A stretch of DNA of 64,000 nt from Bradyrhizobium cenepequi (lineage in GTDB: Bacteria; Pseudomonadota; Alphaproteobacteria; Rhizobiales; Xanthobacteraceae). The notes below the pieces were generated by a model. The model was not told the DNA's origin. It did no database searches and was given only the letters and a program-made list of their open reading frames with translations. The stretch lies in the NCBI RefSeq assembly GCF_020329485.1, contig NZ_JAGKJI010000019.1, positions 59,949 to 123,948 of the forward strand. Direction: 5' to 3'. Position numbers and translations under genes: made by a program. Shown here one piece after another: positions 23,719 through 31,475 of the stretch (its first letter is position 1; the number at the start of each line of letters is the position of its first letter).

Positions 23719-23907
23719 ATGAAGAATACGGCTGAGGTGGCGCTTCCCGAAAGTGTCGTGTCTGATGCTCTGGATATACTTGCCGACTATCATCCAGACT
23801 GGGGCAGCCGCCATGAAACCGCGGTCGCTATATTATCTCTTGGTGTCGCATTTGCTCAGGTTCGGGAGAAAACCAAAAACCCTTATTTGGCGTCGCGTCG
23901 TATTTAG
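23719..23907 (+). CDS. Hypothetical small protein (62 aa)
   Basis: MKNTAEVALPESVVSDALDILADYHPDWGSRHETAVAILSLGVAFAQVREKTKNPYLASRRI is predicted to be helical. The ATG follows a GGTGAGG. Its 3' end overlaps the convergent HEPN gene by 80 bp, which is unusual and weakens the call. Confidence 0.4.
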   Translation: MKNTAEVALPESVVSDALDILADYHPDWGSRHETAVAILSLGVAFAQVREKTKNPYLASRRI

Positions 23908-24373
23908 GATCGATAGCTGCGATCAACTCACCAAGCTCCCTTGTCTTCTTTATCGTTCGACGCGTTAGCTCGGCCAGCTCTGATGCATATAAAGGTTTGA
24001 AGCCCTTTTTCCCAAAAAAGGCAGCTGCGTATTCGGATTTTGTATCCGGATTCACATAGGTGCCCCACATACCATGGGTAGCATGGTTTCTTTGATCGAC
24101 GAGTGATGCTAGGCTATTACAGAGCTTTTTCGCTTTCTCGAAGACAGATTTATCTTTGATGTCGTCGAGGTTCCGGCGGAGCAGATCGAGTCTGGCTCCC
24201 GTCGTCATTGCGTCCATAAACGCGGCGCCTATTCCGCTCTCGACATTGAAGATGCGGGATACTAGCACGCAAAGAAGACAGTCGATTTGCGACCACACCG
24301 CATAAAATCTGCCGAGATCAGTCAACTCCGCTTCGCTCAGTGAGATACGAAACTCCGGCGCGTCGTCGCTCAT
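23828..24373 (-). CDS. HEPN-type protein with RNHATH motif (candidate RNase)
   Basis: This 181-aa helical protein carries RNHATH at about residues 93-98, matching the HEPN RX4-6H ribonuclease motif with a polar residue after Arg and a following Gly (RNHATHG). HEPN RNases of this type act in abortive infection and toxin-antitoxin systems. The ATG at 24373 (MSDDAPEFRISLSEAELTDLG) is preferred; a frame from 24463 would overlap the upstream gene and has no conserved look. It is the third gene of a minus-strand operon after an RHH regulator and a 3-TM protein. A defence or toxin role is inferred. Confidence 0.62.
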   Translation of the reverse strand: MSDDAPEFRISLSEAELTDLGRFYAVWSQIDCLLCVLVSRIFNVESGIGAAFMDAMTTGARLDLLRRNLDDIKDKSVFEKAKKLCNSLASLVDQRNHATHGMWGTYVNPDTKSEYAAAFFGKKGFKPLYASELAELTRRTIKKTRELGELIAAIDPKYDATPNKGFWFSPEPEQMRHQEII

Positions 24374-24423
24374 TACTTCCCCAAGCCTCTGAACTACACG
24401 TGCCCTGCGAATGTCTTTGATCT

Positions 24424-24807
24424 CTACGTAGAGCCGCGCAGGCTGACCGCTAGAGTGATGCACCCCGCGACGAACAAGGCTAGCGAACCCACTACCGCGA
24501 TTACCCCGGCAAGCATGAAGATGTCCGATGTGCGCAAATGGCGAGATTGTCGGGCAACCTCTTTTTCGCTCTTATCCACGTAGCGGGTTGAAAGGAACGC
24601 CAGAACCCAAGTGCTAATGGCAGCCACAGTCCCAAACGCCCACAAAAGCATCGAGCATGTTATGGCGCTCGTAAGCGCTGCGTTCTTTATCTCTATGAAC
24701 TTAGCGGCCTGAGTGAGAAGGGCTGCCGCGGCACCAGCATTTATTAGAATGCAAGCCTTGATCGCACCCTGCGCATATTCTTGGGAAATCTCCCGATAGT
24801 CGGCCAT
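24424..24807 (-). CDS. Three-TM membrane protein of the RHH-HEPN operon
   Basis: This 127-aa protein has three hydrophobic segments (about residues 15-36, 45-70 and 96-122) separated by a charged loop (TRYVDKSEKEVARQSRHLRTSD). Its ATG directly follows the RHH gene's stop (TGAATG), so the two are translationally coupled; the HEPN gene starts 50 bp downstream. The layout resembles membrane effector or sensor partners in abortive-infection systems, but no family is recognised. Confidence 0.6.
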   Translation of the reverse strand: MADYREISQEYAQGAIKACILINAGAAAALLTQAAKFIEIKNAALTSAITCSMLLWAFGTVAAISTWVLAFLSTRYVDKSEKEVARQSRHLRTSDIFMLAGVIAVVGSLALFVAGCITLAVSLRGST

Positions 24808-25005
24808 TCACTTCCTTGCCTTCAACGCCATCTCGACCAACCTACGAATCGCCTCGGGGCGGCCAGGCAGGTCGGCCTGCTTGCGGCGCCAACTGTCGAG
24901 CGTCTCTAGTTCAGGCGGCGGCAAGCGCACACCGATCAGGGTCGATCCCACTCTAGGGCGTCCCGGCTTACGTTTTCTGTTAACAGTTATTGTTGACTTC
25001 GCCAT
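24808..25005 (-). CDS. Ribbon-helix-helix regulator
   Basis: This 65-aa protein has a basic AT-hook-like stretch (NRKRKPGRPRVGST) followed by a RHH motif (LIGVRLPPPELETLDSWRRKQADLPGRPEAIRRLVEMALKA). RHH proteins bind DNA as dimers and are the usual antitoxin or autoregulator of TA-type operons. It heads an operon with the 3-TM and HEPN genes. A perfect inverted repeat with 17-bp arms flanks its start codon, one arm lying inside codons 5-11, so autorepression is very likely. Confidence 0.8.
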   Translation of the reverse strand: MAKSTITVNRKRKPGRPRVGSTLIGVRLPPPELETLDSWRRKQADLPGRPEAIRRLVEMALKARK

Positions 25006-25024
25006 GGATAACTGTTAACAGAAA
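24974..25024. promoter_or_regulatory. RHH operator: 17-bp inverted repeat flanking the start codon
   Basis: Arms TTTCTGTTAACAGTTAT (24974-24990) and ATAACTGTTAACAGAAA (25008-25024) are perfect complements. Each arm also contains the palindrome CTGTTAACAG, giving two full sites spaced 34 bp centre to centre. The gene's ATG (25005-25003) lies between them. Paired identical palindromes suit cooperative binding of RHH dimers and direct blockage of transcription and initiation. Confidence 0.8.
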
Positions 25025-25064
25025 TGTGGGGCCGGTCAAATGAGCCGGACGACAGGGGTTATGA

Positions 25065-25340
25065 ATGACTGACCTTAATCTTAATGCTAGCGCGGGTATC
25101 GACCTTTCAACGCCTTTCTGCGCTAGGACGTATTTTCACGGGCTTCGCGAAGAGGGGTGTAATCCGATTGTTCGCGGCGGCGGTCTCTATGTGGACTTCT
25201 ACGAAACATCAGAGAGCGTGAGGAGCGTCGGCAAGTGGGCTGCGCTTCACGACCCCACCGGCACAGCGCGACTGGACTATGCGCGCTCGGCTTGGGCGAA
25301 ACGGGCTTCGGATGATGAGGTCATCTTCCTCGGAGTCTGA
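25065..25340 (+). CDS. Hypothetical protein (91 aa)
   Basis: The frame MTDLNLNASAGIDLSTPFCARTYFHGLREEGCNPIVRGGGLYVDFYETSESVRSVGKWAALHDP... reads as a small alpha/beta protein with no recognised domain. It starts 40 bp from the RHH operator and is divergent from that operon, so the two may share control. Weak GGGG Shine-Dalgarno. Confidence 0.55.
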   Translation: MTDLNLNASAGIDLSTPFCARTYFHGLREEGCNPIVRGGGLYVDFYETSESVRSVGKWAALHDPTGTARLDYARSAWAKRASDDEVIFLGV

Positions 25341-25484
25341 TTGGTCTTGCGATTGGCATCACAGCCCGCCTCGCACGAACAGCGGGGCGGGCCATCTTCT
25401 ATAATGGACCAAAACGAAAGCGAGTCGGCTCAAAAAAACGTCGGCTCACCCTTGCGCCCCCGGTAGGCCTTCCTATTTCGCTGG

Positions 25485-25829
25485 GTGGCGCGTTCTACGC
25501 CCTGTGCGTCGGCTCTAGCCGGCGAGGTACGCAAGTACATTATTCCCGAGGGCGCGCCCTTGCCCGACATTTTAACCGACCACCCCGCTTCGTCGCGGCG
25601 TCGCCGTCCTGCATCCATTCCACATGGCGCATGGCCTCGCCGCATGCGTGCCGACCTTGCTGCGGGGTATTGCGGTGAAGCGACAGTTGAGGACTTCCTT
25701 AAGCGGGTCGGCAAGGAATATCCTGCCCCTCGCGTGGCTGAGGGGCGCAGAAGACTATGGTTGATCGACGACCTGGACAGAGCGATAGCGCCAGACGGCG
25801 GGAACGGCGACCTCGCCGAGGAACTGTGA
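25485..25829 (+). CDS. Excisionase-like small DNA-binding protein
   Basis: This 114-aa protein has a C-terminal HTH-like unit (about residues 53-103: RRMRADLAAGYCGEATVEDFLKRVGKEYPAPRVAEGRRRLWLIDDLDRAI), the form of small AlpA/Xis-like proteins that precede integrases in Rhizobiales islands. It overlaps the recombinase start (GTGA), so the two are co-expressed. The GTG at 25485 is the likely start; an ATG at 25644 would give only the HTH part. Confidence 0.65.
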   Translation: MARSTPCASALAGEVRKYIIPEGAPLPDILTDHPASSRRRRPASIPHGAWPRRMRADLAAGYCGEATVEDFLKRVGKEYPAPRVAEGRRRLWLIDDLDRAIAPDGGNGDLAEEL

Positions 25830-27172
25830 CCTTGGACTTGCCACGCCACGTCATTCCCAAGCGACTTAGCAGCGGCCAGATCGCCTATTATTACAACGTA
25901 CCGACGAAGTATCGGAAGCTCGAATGCTCGGTTGTGAACGAGCCGCTAGGCACCGACTTCGCGAAGATGATCGAGCGCGCCAAGACCCTTAACGAGCAGT
26001 TCGATGAATGGGACTTGACCCGCAAGGGCCGGCCGGTGTCGCCGGGTGTCTTGATGCCGAAATACGGCAGCGTCGACTGGCTGTTTCGTGAGTACAAGAT
26101 CAGCGACGCCTTTCTTGAGAAGGTCGCGAAGCGCTCGCGCAGCGACTACGAGTGGGCGATGGAGCAGATATGCGACATCCTCACCAAGAACGGCGAGCGC
26201 GTCGGCAGCCGTCCCGTTAAGTTCATCACACCGCGCGCCGCCGACAAGCTCTACGCCAAGTTTCTAGTCGGCACCGGCAAAAAGGACTTGAAGGGAAAGC
26301 CGCGCCTGCGCACCGGCGAGAAACTTGTTGGGTTGTGCCGCAAGGCGTGGCGCGTGGTGCATCGCCTCTTCCCGGAGGAGTTTGACAAGCAGGTGCCGAA
26401 TCCGTGGACCGGTGTGACGCTCAAGGTGCGTGCCAAGGGCGAGAAGCCGGCAGTCACCCGCGATGAGGTCTACGCCTTTGCGTGGGGTGCCATCGACAAG
26501 GGATATCCGGAAGCTGCCGCCACCGCCGTCATCTGTTTCGAGTGGCTACAGCGGCCAGAGAACGTCGTTATGGGCCACATGAAGTGGTCGGACTATCGGG
26601 CTCCAGGGGCACCAACGACCATCCGTGTGATTCACCATAAAACGGGAACGATCGCTCCCCATCCGCTTGAGGAAGAGACCGAGGAAGGGGTGGTCCGCTT
26701 CTATGCCGAGGCCGAGGAAGTGCTTGCCAAGCTGCCCAGGCTCGGCGTGCCAATGATCCTTCGGGAGGTCGGTAAGAAATCCAAAAAGGAGAAGCCGAAC
26801 GAGGGTGTGGCGGTACCGTGGGTGTACAGCTCGCTCAATCACGTCGTGACCCGGCTGCGCAAGAACATCGACGGTGTACCCTCGCACTTCACGCTAGACG
26901 CCTGCCGGCACGGCGGCATGACCGAGCTAGAAGAGGCAGAGCTAACAGACGGCCAAGGCCGCGCGCTGTCCACCCACAAGACCCAAAAGGCTTACACGGG
27001 ATACGCCAAGCGCACACAGGTGCGCATGCTGTCTGCCACCCGCAAGAGGCACGCTCATGTGCTGGCTGAAGCCGCGGCGAAAGCTCCGGCGAACGAAGCG
27101 GAGACAAACGTTCAGAATGGAGCGCCGGACGGCGTTCAGAATGGAAAAGAGGCGACCGCGAAAAGCGCTTGA
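25826..27172 (+). CDS. int: Tyrosine recombinase/integrase of island 2
   Basis: This 448-aa integrase has a SAM-like core-binding domain (about residues 75-200) and a tyrosine-recombinase catalytic domain. Visible catalytic residues are Arg243 (WLQRPENV), Lys272 (HHKTGT), Arg361 (DACRHGG; Asp instead of the usual His in HxxR), His384 (STHKTQ) and Tyr390 or Tyr393 (KAYTGY). GTG 25826 is chosen because it overlaps the excisionase-like stop and follows GAGG. It ends 16 bp before the tRNA-Arg gene, the classical position for a tRNA-targeting integrase. The last 40 residues are a low-complexity tail. Confidence 0.9.
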   Translation: MTLDLPRHVIPKRLSSGQIAYYYNVPTKYRKLECSVVNEPLGTDFAKMIERAKTLNEQFDEWDLTRKGRPVSPGVLMPKYGSVDWLFREYKISDAFLEKVAKRSRSDYEWAMEQICDILTKNGERVGSRPVKFITPRAADKLYAKFLVGTGKKDLKGKPRLRTGEKLVGLCRKAWRVVHRLFPEEFDKQVPNPWTGVTLKVRAKGEKPAVTRDEVYAFAWGAIDKGYPEAAATAVICFEWLQRPENVVMGHMKWSDYRAPGAPTTIRVIHHKTGTIAPHPLEEETEEGVVRFYAEAEEVLAKLPRLGVPMILREVGKKSKKEKPNEGVAVPWVYSSLNHVVTRLRKNIDGVPSHFTLDACRHGGMTELEEAELTDGQGRALSTHKTQKAYTGYAKRTQVRMLSATRKRHAHVLAEAAAKAPANEAETNVQNGAPDGVQNGKEATAKSA

Positions 27173-27188
27173 GGCTCATAGTCTTAAA

Positions 27189-27237
27189 TGGCGCGCTCGG
27201 AGAGATTCGAACTCCCGGCCCTCGGAATCGAAATCCG
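27189..27237. repeat. att repeat within the intact tRNA-Arg (chromosomal end)
   Basis: These 49 bases are identical to 8734-8782 and cover the CCA end to the anticodon stem of the tRNA. Insertion restored the full tRNA gene on this side, as is usual for tRNA-specific integrases. Confidence 0.93.
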
Positions 27238-27265
27238 ATGCTCTATCCAGCTGAGCTACGAGCGC
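27189..27265 (-). tRNA. tRNA-Arg (anticodon TCG)
   Basis: The 77-base gene folds with acceptor stem GCGCTCG/CGAGCGC, a D-arm AGCTCAGCTGGATAGAGC, an anticodon stem TCGGA/TCCGA with loop TTTCGAT (anticodon TCG) and a T-arm GGGAGTTCGAATCTCTCC-like, with CCA encoded at 27191-27189. It is the integration target of island 2 and, by the shared repeat, of island 1. Confidence 0.96.
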
Positions 27266-27273
27266 GTGCCTTG

Positions 27274-27320
27274 GAGCATGATCCGGAAAAGTGGAAACCG
27301 GTTTTCCGAGGAGATCATGC
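27274..27320. repeat. Palindromic intergenic repeat of Bradyrhizobium type
   Basis: GAGCATGATCCGGAAAAG and its near complement ending GAGATCATGC form an imperfect palindrome of 47 bp. I recognise this as a frequent intergenic element in Bradyrhizobium and relatives; copy number cannot be judged here. Confidence 0.7.
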
Positions 27321-27459
27321 GCAAACAGAAAAGTTAGATCGTGATCAGGCTCCGTCCAGTCGTATCATGATCTAACTGTCGATTATCAGAGTTGGGCCGG
27401 AACGGCCAGCGGCCGGAGCGGGAACGGTGCTCTGTGCACGCCGTCCCGCCCGGTCCGGT

Positions 27460-27720
27460 TCAGTAGCAGGGATGCCGGCGGCGGTCCTGGCCGATATAGG
27501 CGGCGGCGCTTTGGCGGCATTTTACCGTCGCCGGGCCGTCATAATACGCGAAGGTGCCGGGTACAGCGCCCGGGCCGTAATTGTGGAGGTAGCTGATCTG
27601 ATAGGGCAGGCGCCAGGCGTGATGCCGGTGGTGGCGGTAGTGGCGGGCATCGGCCACGCTTGGGGCGGCGGCCATGACGGCAAGTACCGCTGCGGCGGCG
27701 AAAAACTTCAGTCTGGGCAT
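27460..27720 (-). CDS. Small secreted basic protein
   Basis: This 86-aa protein has a signal peptide (MPRLKFFAAAAVLAVMAAAPSVADA) and a His/Arg/Tyr-rich mature part (RHYRHHRHHAWRLPYQISYLHNYGPG) with two Cys. The ATG at 27720 follows GGAGACC. The His-rich cluster might bind metal. No function known. Confidence 0.65.
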   Translation of the reverse strand: MPRLKFFAAAAVLAVMAAAPSVADARHYRHHRHHAWRLPYQISYLHNYGPGAVPGTFAYYDGPATVKCRQSAAAYIGQDRRRHPCY

Positions 27721-27942
27721 TGCAGGTCTCCAGGGCCAGCCGGGCGATTCTGGCCGATCCGGCCCTTCATTTAGCGCGGTTTGGAAGGAAAAACTGCGGG
27801 AAATCGGCCACATCACGTCAATTTTTGGCCCATCTGGATGCTTAACGGTTTCCCAACACAGTCCGGCCAGAGTCTTTGGCTCTGGTCCGGGTCGACAGCC
27901 GGCTGCGTTTGAGGCCACCAAGGCTACCCGTCACATTTGTTC

Positions 27943-28386
27943 ATGCGCATCACGTTTCTTGCCCTGTTGTTCCTTGCTCTCGCTGTAGCGCCGGCGCGCG
28001 CCGTCCTGCACATCACGCGCGACCATGGCGGCTATGTCGACGAGTACAAGGCCAAGTACAAGCGTATCCGCGACCGCGGCGACCGCGTCGTCATCGACGG
28101 CATCTGCAATTCCGCCTGCACGTTGGTGTTCGGCATCGTGCCGATGAACAAGATCTGCGTCACACCCAGGGCGAGCGTCGGCTTCCACCAGGCCTATTAC
28201 GACAAGGCCTTCACCTTCGGCATCAAGGTCACGAGCCTGGATGGCACCTCCGACCTAATGTCCTATTACCCGCAGGCGGTGAAGGAGTGGATCCGCCGCA
28301 ACGGCGGGCTGACCACCGAAATGAAGAAGATCAAGAACGGCGTCGAGCTCTGGAAGATCGTCGATCCCTGCCCGGAAGAGTGGTAG
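27943..28386 (+). CDS. Secreted protein with ClpP-like GxCxSACT motif
   Basis: This 147-aa protein has a signal peptide (residues 1-19) and a short alpha/beta domain with VVIDGICNSACTLVFG and PRASVGFHQAYYD. These resemble the serine-containing turn and following strand/helix of ClpP/crotonase-fold exported proteases such as the COG3904 group, with Ser in NSACT as the presumed nucleophile. It is a short version of that family. The ATG at 27943 has no strong Shine-Dalgarno; a TTG two codons earlier is possible. Found on the chromosome just beyond the islands. Activity is inferred. Confidence 0.65.
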   Translation: MRITFLALLFLALAVAPARAVLHITRDHGGYVDEYKAKYKRIRDRGDRVVIDGICNSACTLVFGIVPMNKICVTPRASVGFHQAYYDKAFTFGIKVTSLDGTSDLMSYYPQAVKEWIRRNGGLTTEMKKIKNGVELWKIVDPCPEEW

Positions 28387-28444
28387 GGCGCGGCCGCGTC
28401 TTCGCCGTTCGTCTCACCCGAACCTTACTCGGCCCATTGTCTCG

Positions 28445-28548
28445 GTCATTCCGGGTCGCGCTTAGCGCGAGCCCGGAATCCATTCATGCACTTGCGCAGG
28501 TGGCGAAATGGATTCCGGGCTCGACGCTTTGCGTCGCCCCGGAATGAC
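28445..28548. repeat. Nested inverted repeat (intergenic element)
   Basis: A perfect 16-bp inverted repeat (GAGCCCGGAATCCATT at 28469-28484 and its complement at 28507-28522) lies inside a longer palindrome that begins GTCATTCCGGG and ends CCGGAATGAC. Elements of this type are dispersed in Bradyrhizobiaceae genomes and could form a long hairpin in RNA from the upstream gene. Confidence 0.7.
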
Positions 28549-29283
28549 GAGTGGTGTTTGCGGAAATTTCTCCAACCCAATCAAAGTGATTTGCCCCGTC
28601 CAGCCCTCGCGCGAAAAACATTCCGCTTCCGTCGTCGGGCAAATCAGTGATTTAACTCCGCGCGTCTCACCCGAATGAGGGGCGGCTCGCGATCGTCACG
28701 AACGTTGCGGTGGGATGTGGTGGACGCGGGTGTTGCGACTGACGAGCGTGACTATCCGTGGACGGCGAAGTCGTGTGGTTCTGGCGCCCCGACACTGGCG
28801 CTAAGTTTTTTGCGCGAAGCAAGTTTGCGCGAGAGGCGACGGTGGCAAGAAAGCCCGGTCACCGGGAAGAGCACGAAGTAAGCCGTAAACCACTGCGCAG
28901 GGAAAGCCGGTGTTGCTCCGGTTGACCTGTGGTCCTACCCCCGTGCTTTTTGTTGCACGGGGCCCACGGGTGCAACCGGCACCCGGCTTTCCCTGCGCCC
29001 TCTACTCAATAAGGGGGTGGAAACTGAAGCAAACCTCGGGCGCCAAGCGCCGCGAGAATGCGGCCTCACATCATCTCAACATACTCCACCGTCATGCCCG
29101 CGAAGGCGGGCATCCAGTATCCGGCGGCCTCTCAACTTAAGCTCGGCCGCTTCTGGAACACTGGATCGTCTGGTCAGGCCGGACGATGACAGCGAAAGGC
29201 TGTTTGACATTTGAATCAGAACTCAACCGCCGTCGCCCCGTCTTTCGATGGGACGACGCCGGTACCAGGGCTGCAACTTTCGC
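28549..29283. other. Gene-poor region with two repeat elements
   Basis: No gene can be supported in these 735 bases. They hold a long inverted-repeat element at 28895-28998 and a short CGTCATGCCCGCGAAGGCGG-type palindrome at 29091-29122, both of kinds dispersed in Bradyrhizobium-like genomes. Confidence 0.55.
28895..28998. repeat. Long inverted-repeat element with internal hairpins
   Basis: GCGCAGGGAAAGCCGG (28895-28910) and its exact complement (28983-28998) enclose further inner hairpins around a T-rich loop (about 28940-28965). The flanking stretch with AAGAGCACGAAGTAAGCC is one I recall as recurrent in Bradyrhizobium and Rhodopseudomonas. It could fold as a stable structured RNA. Confidence 0.6.
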
Positions 29284-29553
29284 TCAGCGCTTCGACTTCT
29301 TCTTGGCCTTCTTTTTCTTGGCGGTTTTCTTCGGCGCCTTCTTCGTCTTCTTTGCCGACTTCTTCGCGGCCTTCTTGCCAGCCTTCTTGGACTTCTTCGC
29401 TGTCTTCTTCCTGGCCGGGGCTACCTTCTTCGCCACCTTCTTGGCGGCCCTTCGCACCTTCTTCGCGGCTGTCGTTGCGGCTCCGGCGGTGGCCGTTGCA
29501 GCAGCGCCGAGCGTGTCGGTCACCTGATCAATTACGGGCTTGTCGTCGTCCAT
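29284..29553 (-). CDS. Histone H1-like Lys/Ala-rich protein
   Basis: This 89-aa protein has an acidic N terminus (MDDDKPVIDQVTDTLG) and a long tail of Lys/Ala repeats (KKVAKKVAPARKKTAKKSKKAGKKAAKK...), like bacterial H1 homologues such as Hc1 or AlgP tails. It should bind DNA or RNA non-specifically and help condense the nucleoid. The ATG at 29553 follows GGGGGATG. The repeated codons make the tract prone to length variation. Confidence 0.78.
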   Translation of the reverse strand: MDDDKPVIDQVTDTLGAAATATAGAATTAAKKVRRAAKKVAKKVAPARKKTAKKSKKAGKKAAKKSAKKTKKAPKKTAKKKKAKKKSKR

Positions 29554-29617
29554 GTCATCCCCCAACAGTTGAACGAGAGCACAAGGATAGCGGGATTCGT
29601 GAAAGCGTCAAACCGAT

Positions 29618-29667
29618 GTCGCGACCTGGGCATTGCGCAGTTGTCGCGACCTGGGCATTGCGCAGTT
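29618..29667 (+). repeat. Tandem 25-bp duplication
   Basis: Two exact head-to-tail copies of a 25-bp unit starting GTCGCGACCTGGGCATTGCG occupy 29618-29642 and 29643-29667, between the histone-like and peroxiredoxin genes. It looks like a recent slippage duplication. Confidence 0.85.
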
Positions 29668-29760
29668 TGGCCTAGGCCGTAAGCCCGCACTCGCGCGGAA
29701 GCGGCGGCGATGGCTTGAGCGGGGAGGGCAATCCGGGGAGAATGCAGCTCGAGACACCTC

Positions 29761-29791
29761 CATCATGCCCAGCAAGAGGCTGGGCATGATG
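29761..29791 (-). terminator. Hairpin downstream of the peroxiredoxin gene
   Basis: A perfect 13-bp stem (CATCATGCCCAGC / GCTGGGCATGATG) with loop AAGAG lies 24 bp beyond the stop of the peroxiredoxin gene. No T-run follows, so termination may need Rho or the hairpin may protect the mRNA end. Confidence 0.55.
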
Positions 29792-29815
29792 GTCGGATAT
29801 CGATGGCGCGAGGCC

Positions 29816-30475
<660 letters not shown>

Positions 30476-30822
30476 GGTTTTGCCTCATGTTATTGAAGTG
30501 GCTAAAGAATTTCCTGTCTCAGGGTGGTGAGAGTATAGGCGCAGCAAGGGCTTAAGTGAACCACTGTAGCCAAAAGGTGAAATCATTCTCTTTTGTCGTG
30601 GAACCCCGAGCAACTTGTTTTGATCGGTTTACCTGCGGCGAAAAAACCCATAGCTCCCGCAAGACCACGGATTGCCGTGGAATTGCCTTTTATGGCCCCC
30701 ATCTCCGCGGTCCGATCTGCTAAGAGGCTCGAACCGTGACAGCGGTCACAGCGACCAATTGGCAACTATGTACAAATGTCGAAACGCTGGTTTCGAATCG
30801 GTAACCACTCGTTTACGCCGGC
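30476..30822. promoter_or_regulatory. Divergent intergenic region
   Basis: About 350 bases between the divergent peroxiredoxin gene and the 30823 gene hold no supported ORF. They should contain both promoters. A small perfect inverted repeat CGAAAC/GTTTCG (30780-30795) lies 28 bp before the 30823 start. Confidence 0.45.
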
Positions 30823-31440
30823 GTGGAAATGCTGGACTGGAATGAGGAACTGAGAAGTCTCGCTATGTCTGCTCCTAGTATCGAGGCGACCGATGTCATG
30901 GTCGCCCTGCAACCGTCCTGCCGTAAGACTGCCGCCCATGCCCTGACCATCGTGCGCGATGGCGTGATCACCGGCGAAGGCCCCACCACCAAGGGCCGCA
31001 TCCATTTTTCCCGAGCGCTCGATGCCGACGACGCCGCCTGGTGCGCGCGCATCTTGACCGCCACCGCCGTTGCACACCAGCCGGTGAGCCGGGAGGAGGT
31101 CGCGGCGCTGTTCGAGATCAACGAAGCCGCGGCCGAACGCAGCGACGATGGCCGTTTCGATGACCTCCTGGCCAAGGCGGTCGCCCATCACGCCGCTTCG
31201 ATGTCCGGCCTGCCGGTGCCGCCGCGCAACGTGGCGCTGTCGGCGGACACCGACATCGAGAGCTGGGCGCCCACGCACGCCGCCAACATCGATACCAAGG
31301 TGCTGGAGTGGATCGCGAGCCAGATGCGCGGCAGCCGCCGCACCAGCCACGCGCTCGCAGCGATGGTCGCCACTTTGGTCGGCGCGGCGGCGCTGCCGCT
31401 GGTGCAACTGCCGAACGTGTTCGATATCGGGTTGATGTAA
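30823..31440 (+). CDS. Hypothetical protein, DUF2336-like in style
   Basis: This 205-aa protein is helical with a likely hydrophobic C-terminal segment (residues about 173-198, RTSHALAAMVATLVGAAALPLVQL). The start is unsure among GTG 30823, ATG 30829 and ATG 30865; none has a good Shine-Dalgarno. I do not recognise the family with confidence. It stands alone between the peroxiredoxin gene and the 3' end of the metal efflux operon. Confidence 0.6.
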   Translation: MEMLDWNEELRSLAMSAPSIEATDVMVALQPSCRKTAAHALTIVRDGVITGEGPTTKGRIHFSRALDADDAAWCARILTATAVAHQPVSREEVAALFEINEAAAERSDDGRFDDLLAKAVAHHAASMSGLPVPPRNVALSADTDIESWAPTHAANIDTKVLEWIASQMRGSRRTSHALAAMVATLVGAAALPLVQLPNVFDIGLM

Positions 31441-31475
31441 GTCACCCGACAATGTGAAGGATTGCGACGGCGGGG

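Larger units (their letters stand above)
8734..27237. mobile_element. Island 2: 18.4-kb integrated element with tRNA-Arg att repeats
   Basis: The element is bounded by exact 49-bp repeats of the tRNA-Arg(TCG) 3' half (8734-8782 and 27189-27237). Its tyrosine recombinase ends 16 bp from the intact tRNA gene. It encodes primase-helicase, capsid, small terminase and tail-fibre-like proteins, then about 7 kb of cargo: acyltransferase, porin-like protein, lipoprotein and HEPN genes. Portal, prohead protease, large terminase, tail tube and lysis genes are absent. Its size and content fit a phage satellite; a heavily deleted prophage is also possible. It sits in tandem with island 1. Confidence 0.8.

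Noticed and set aside
30583..30765. Short minus-strand frame upstream of the peroxiredoxin gene
   Set aside because: It lies in the promoter region, lacks a Shine-Dalgarno and has no family resemblance.
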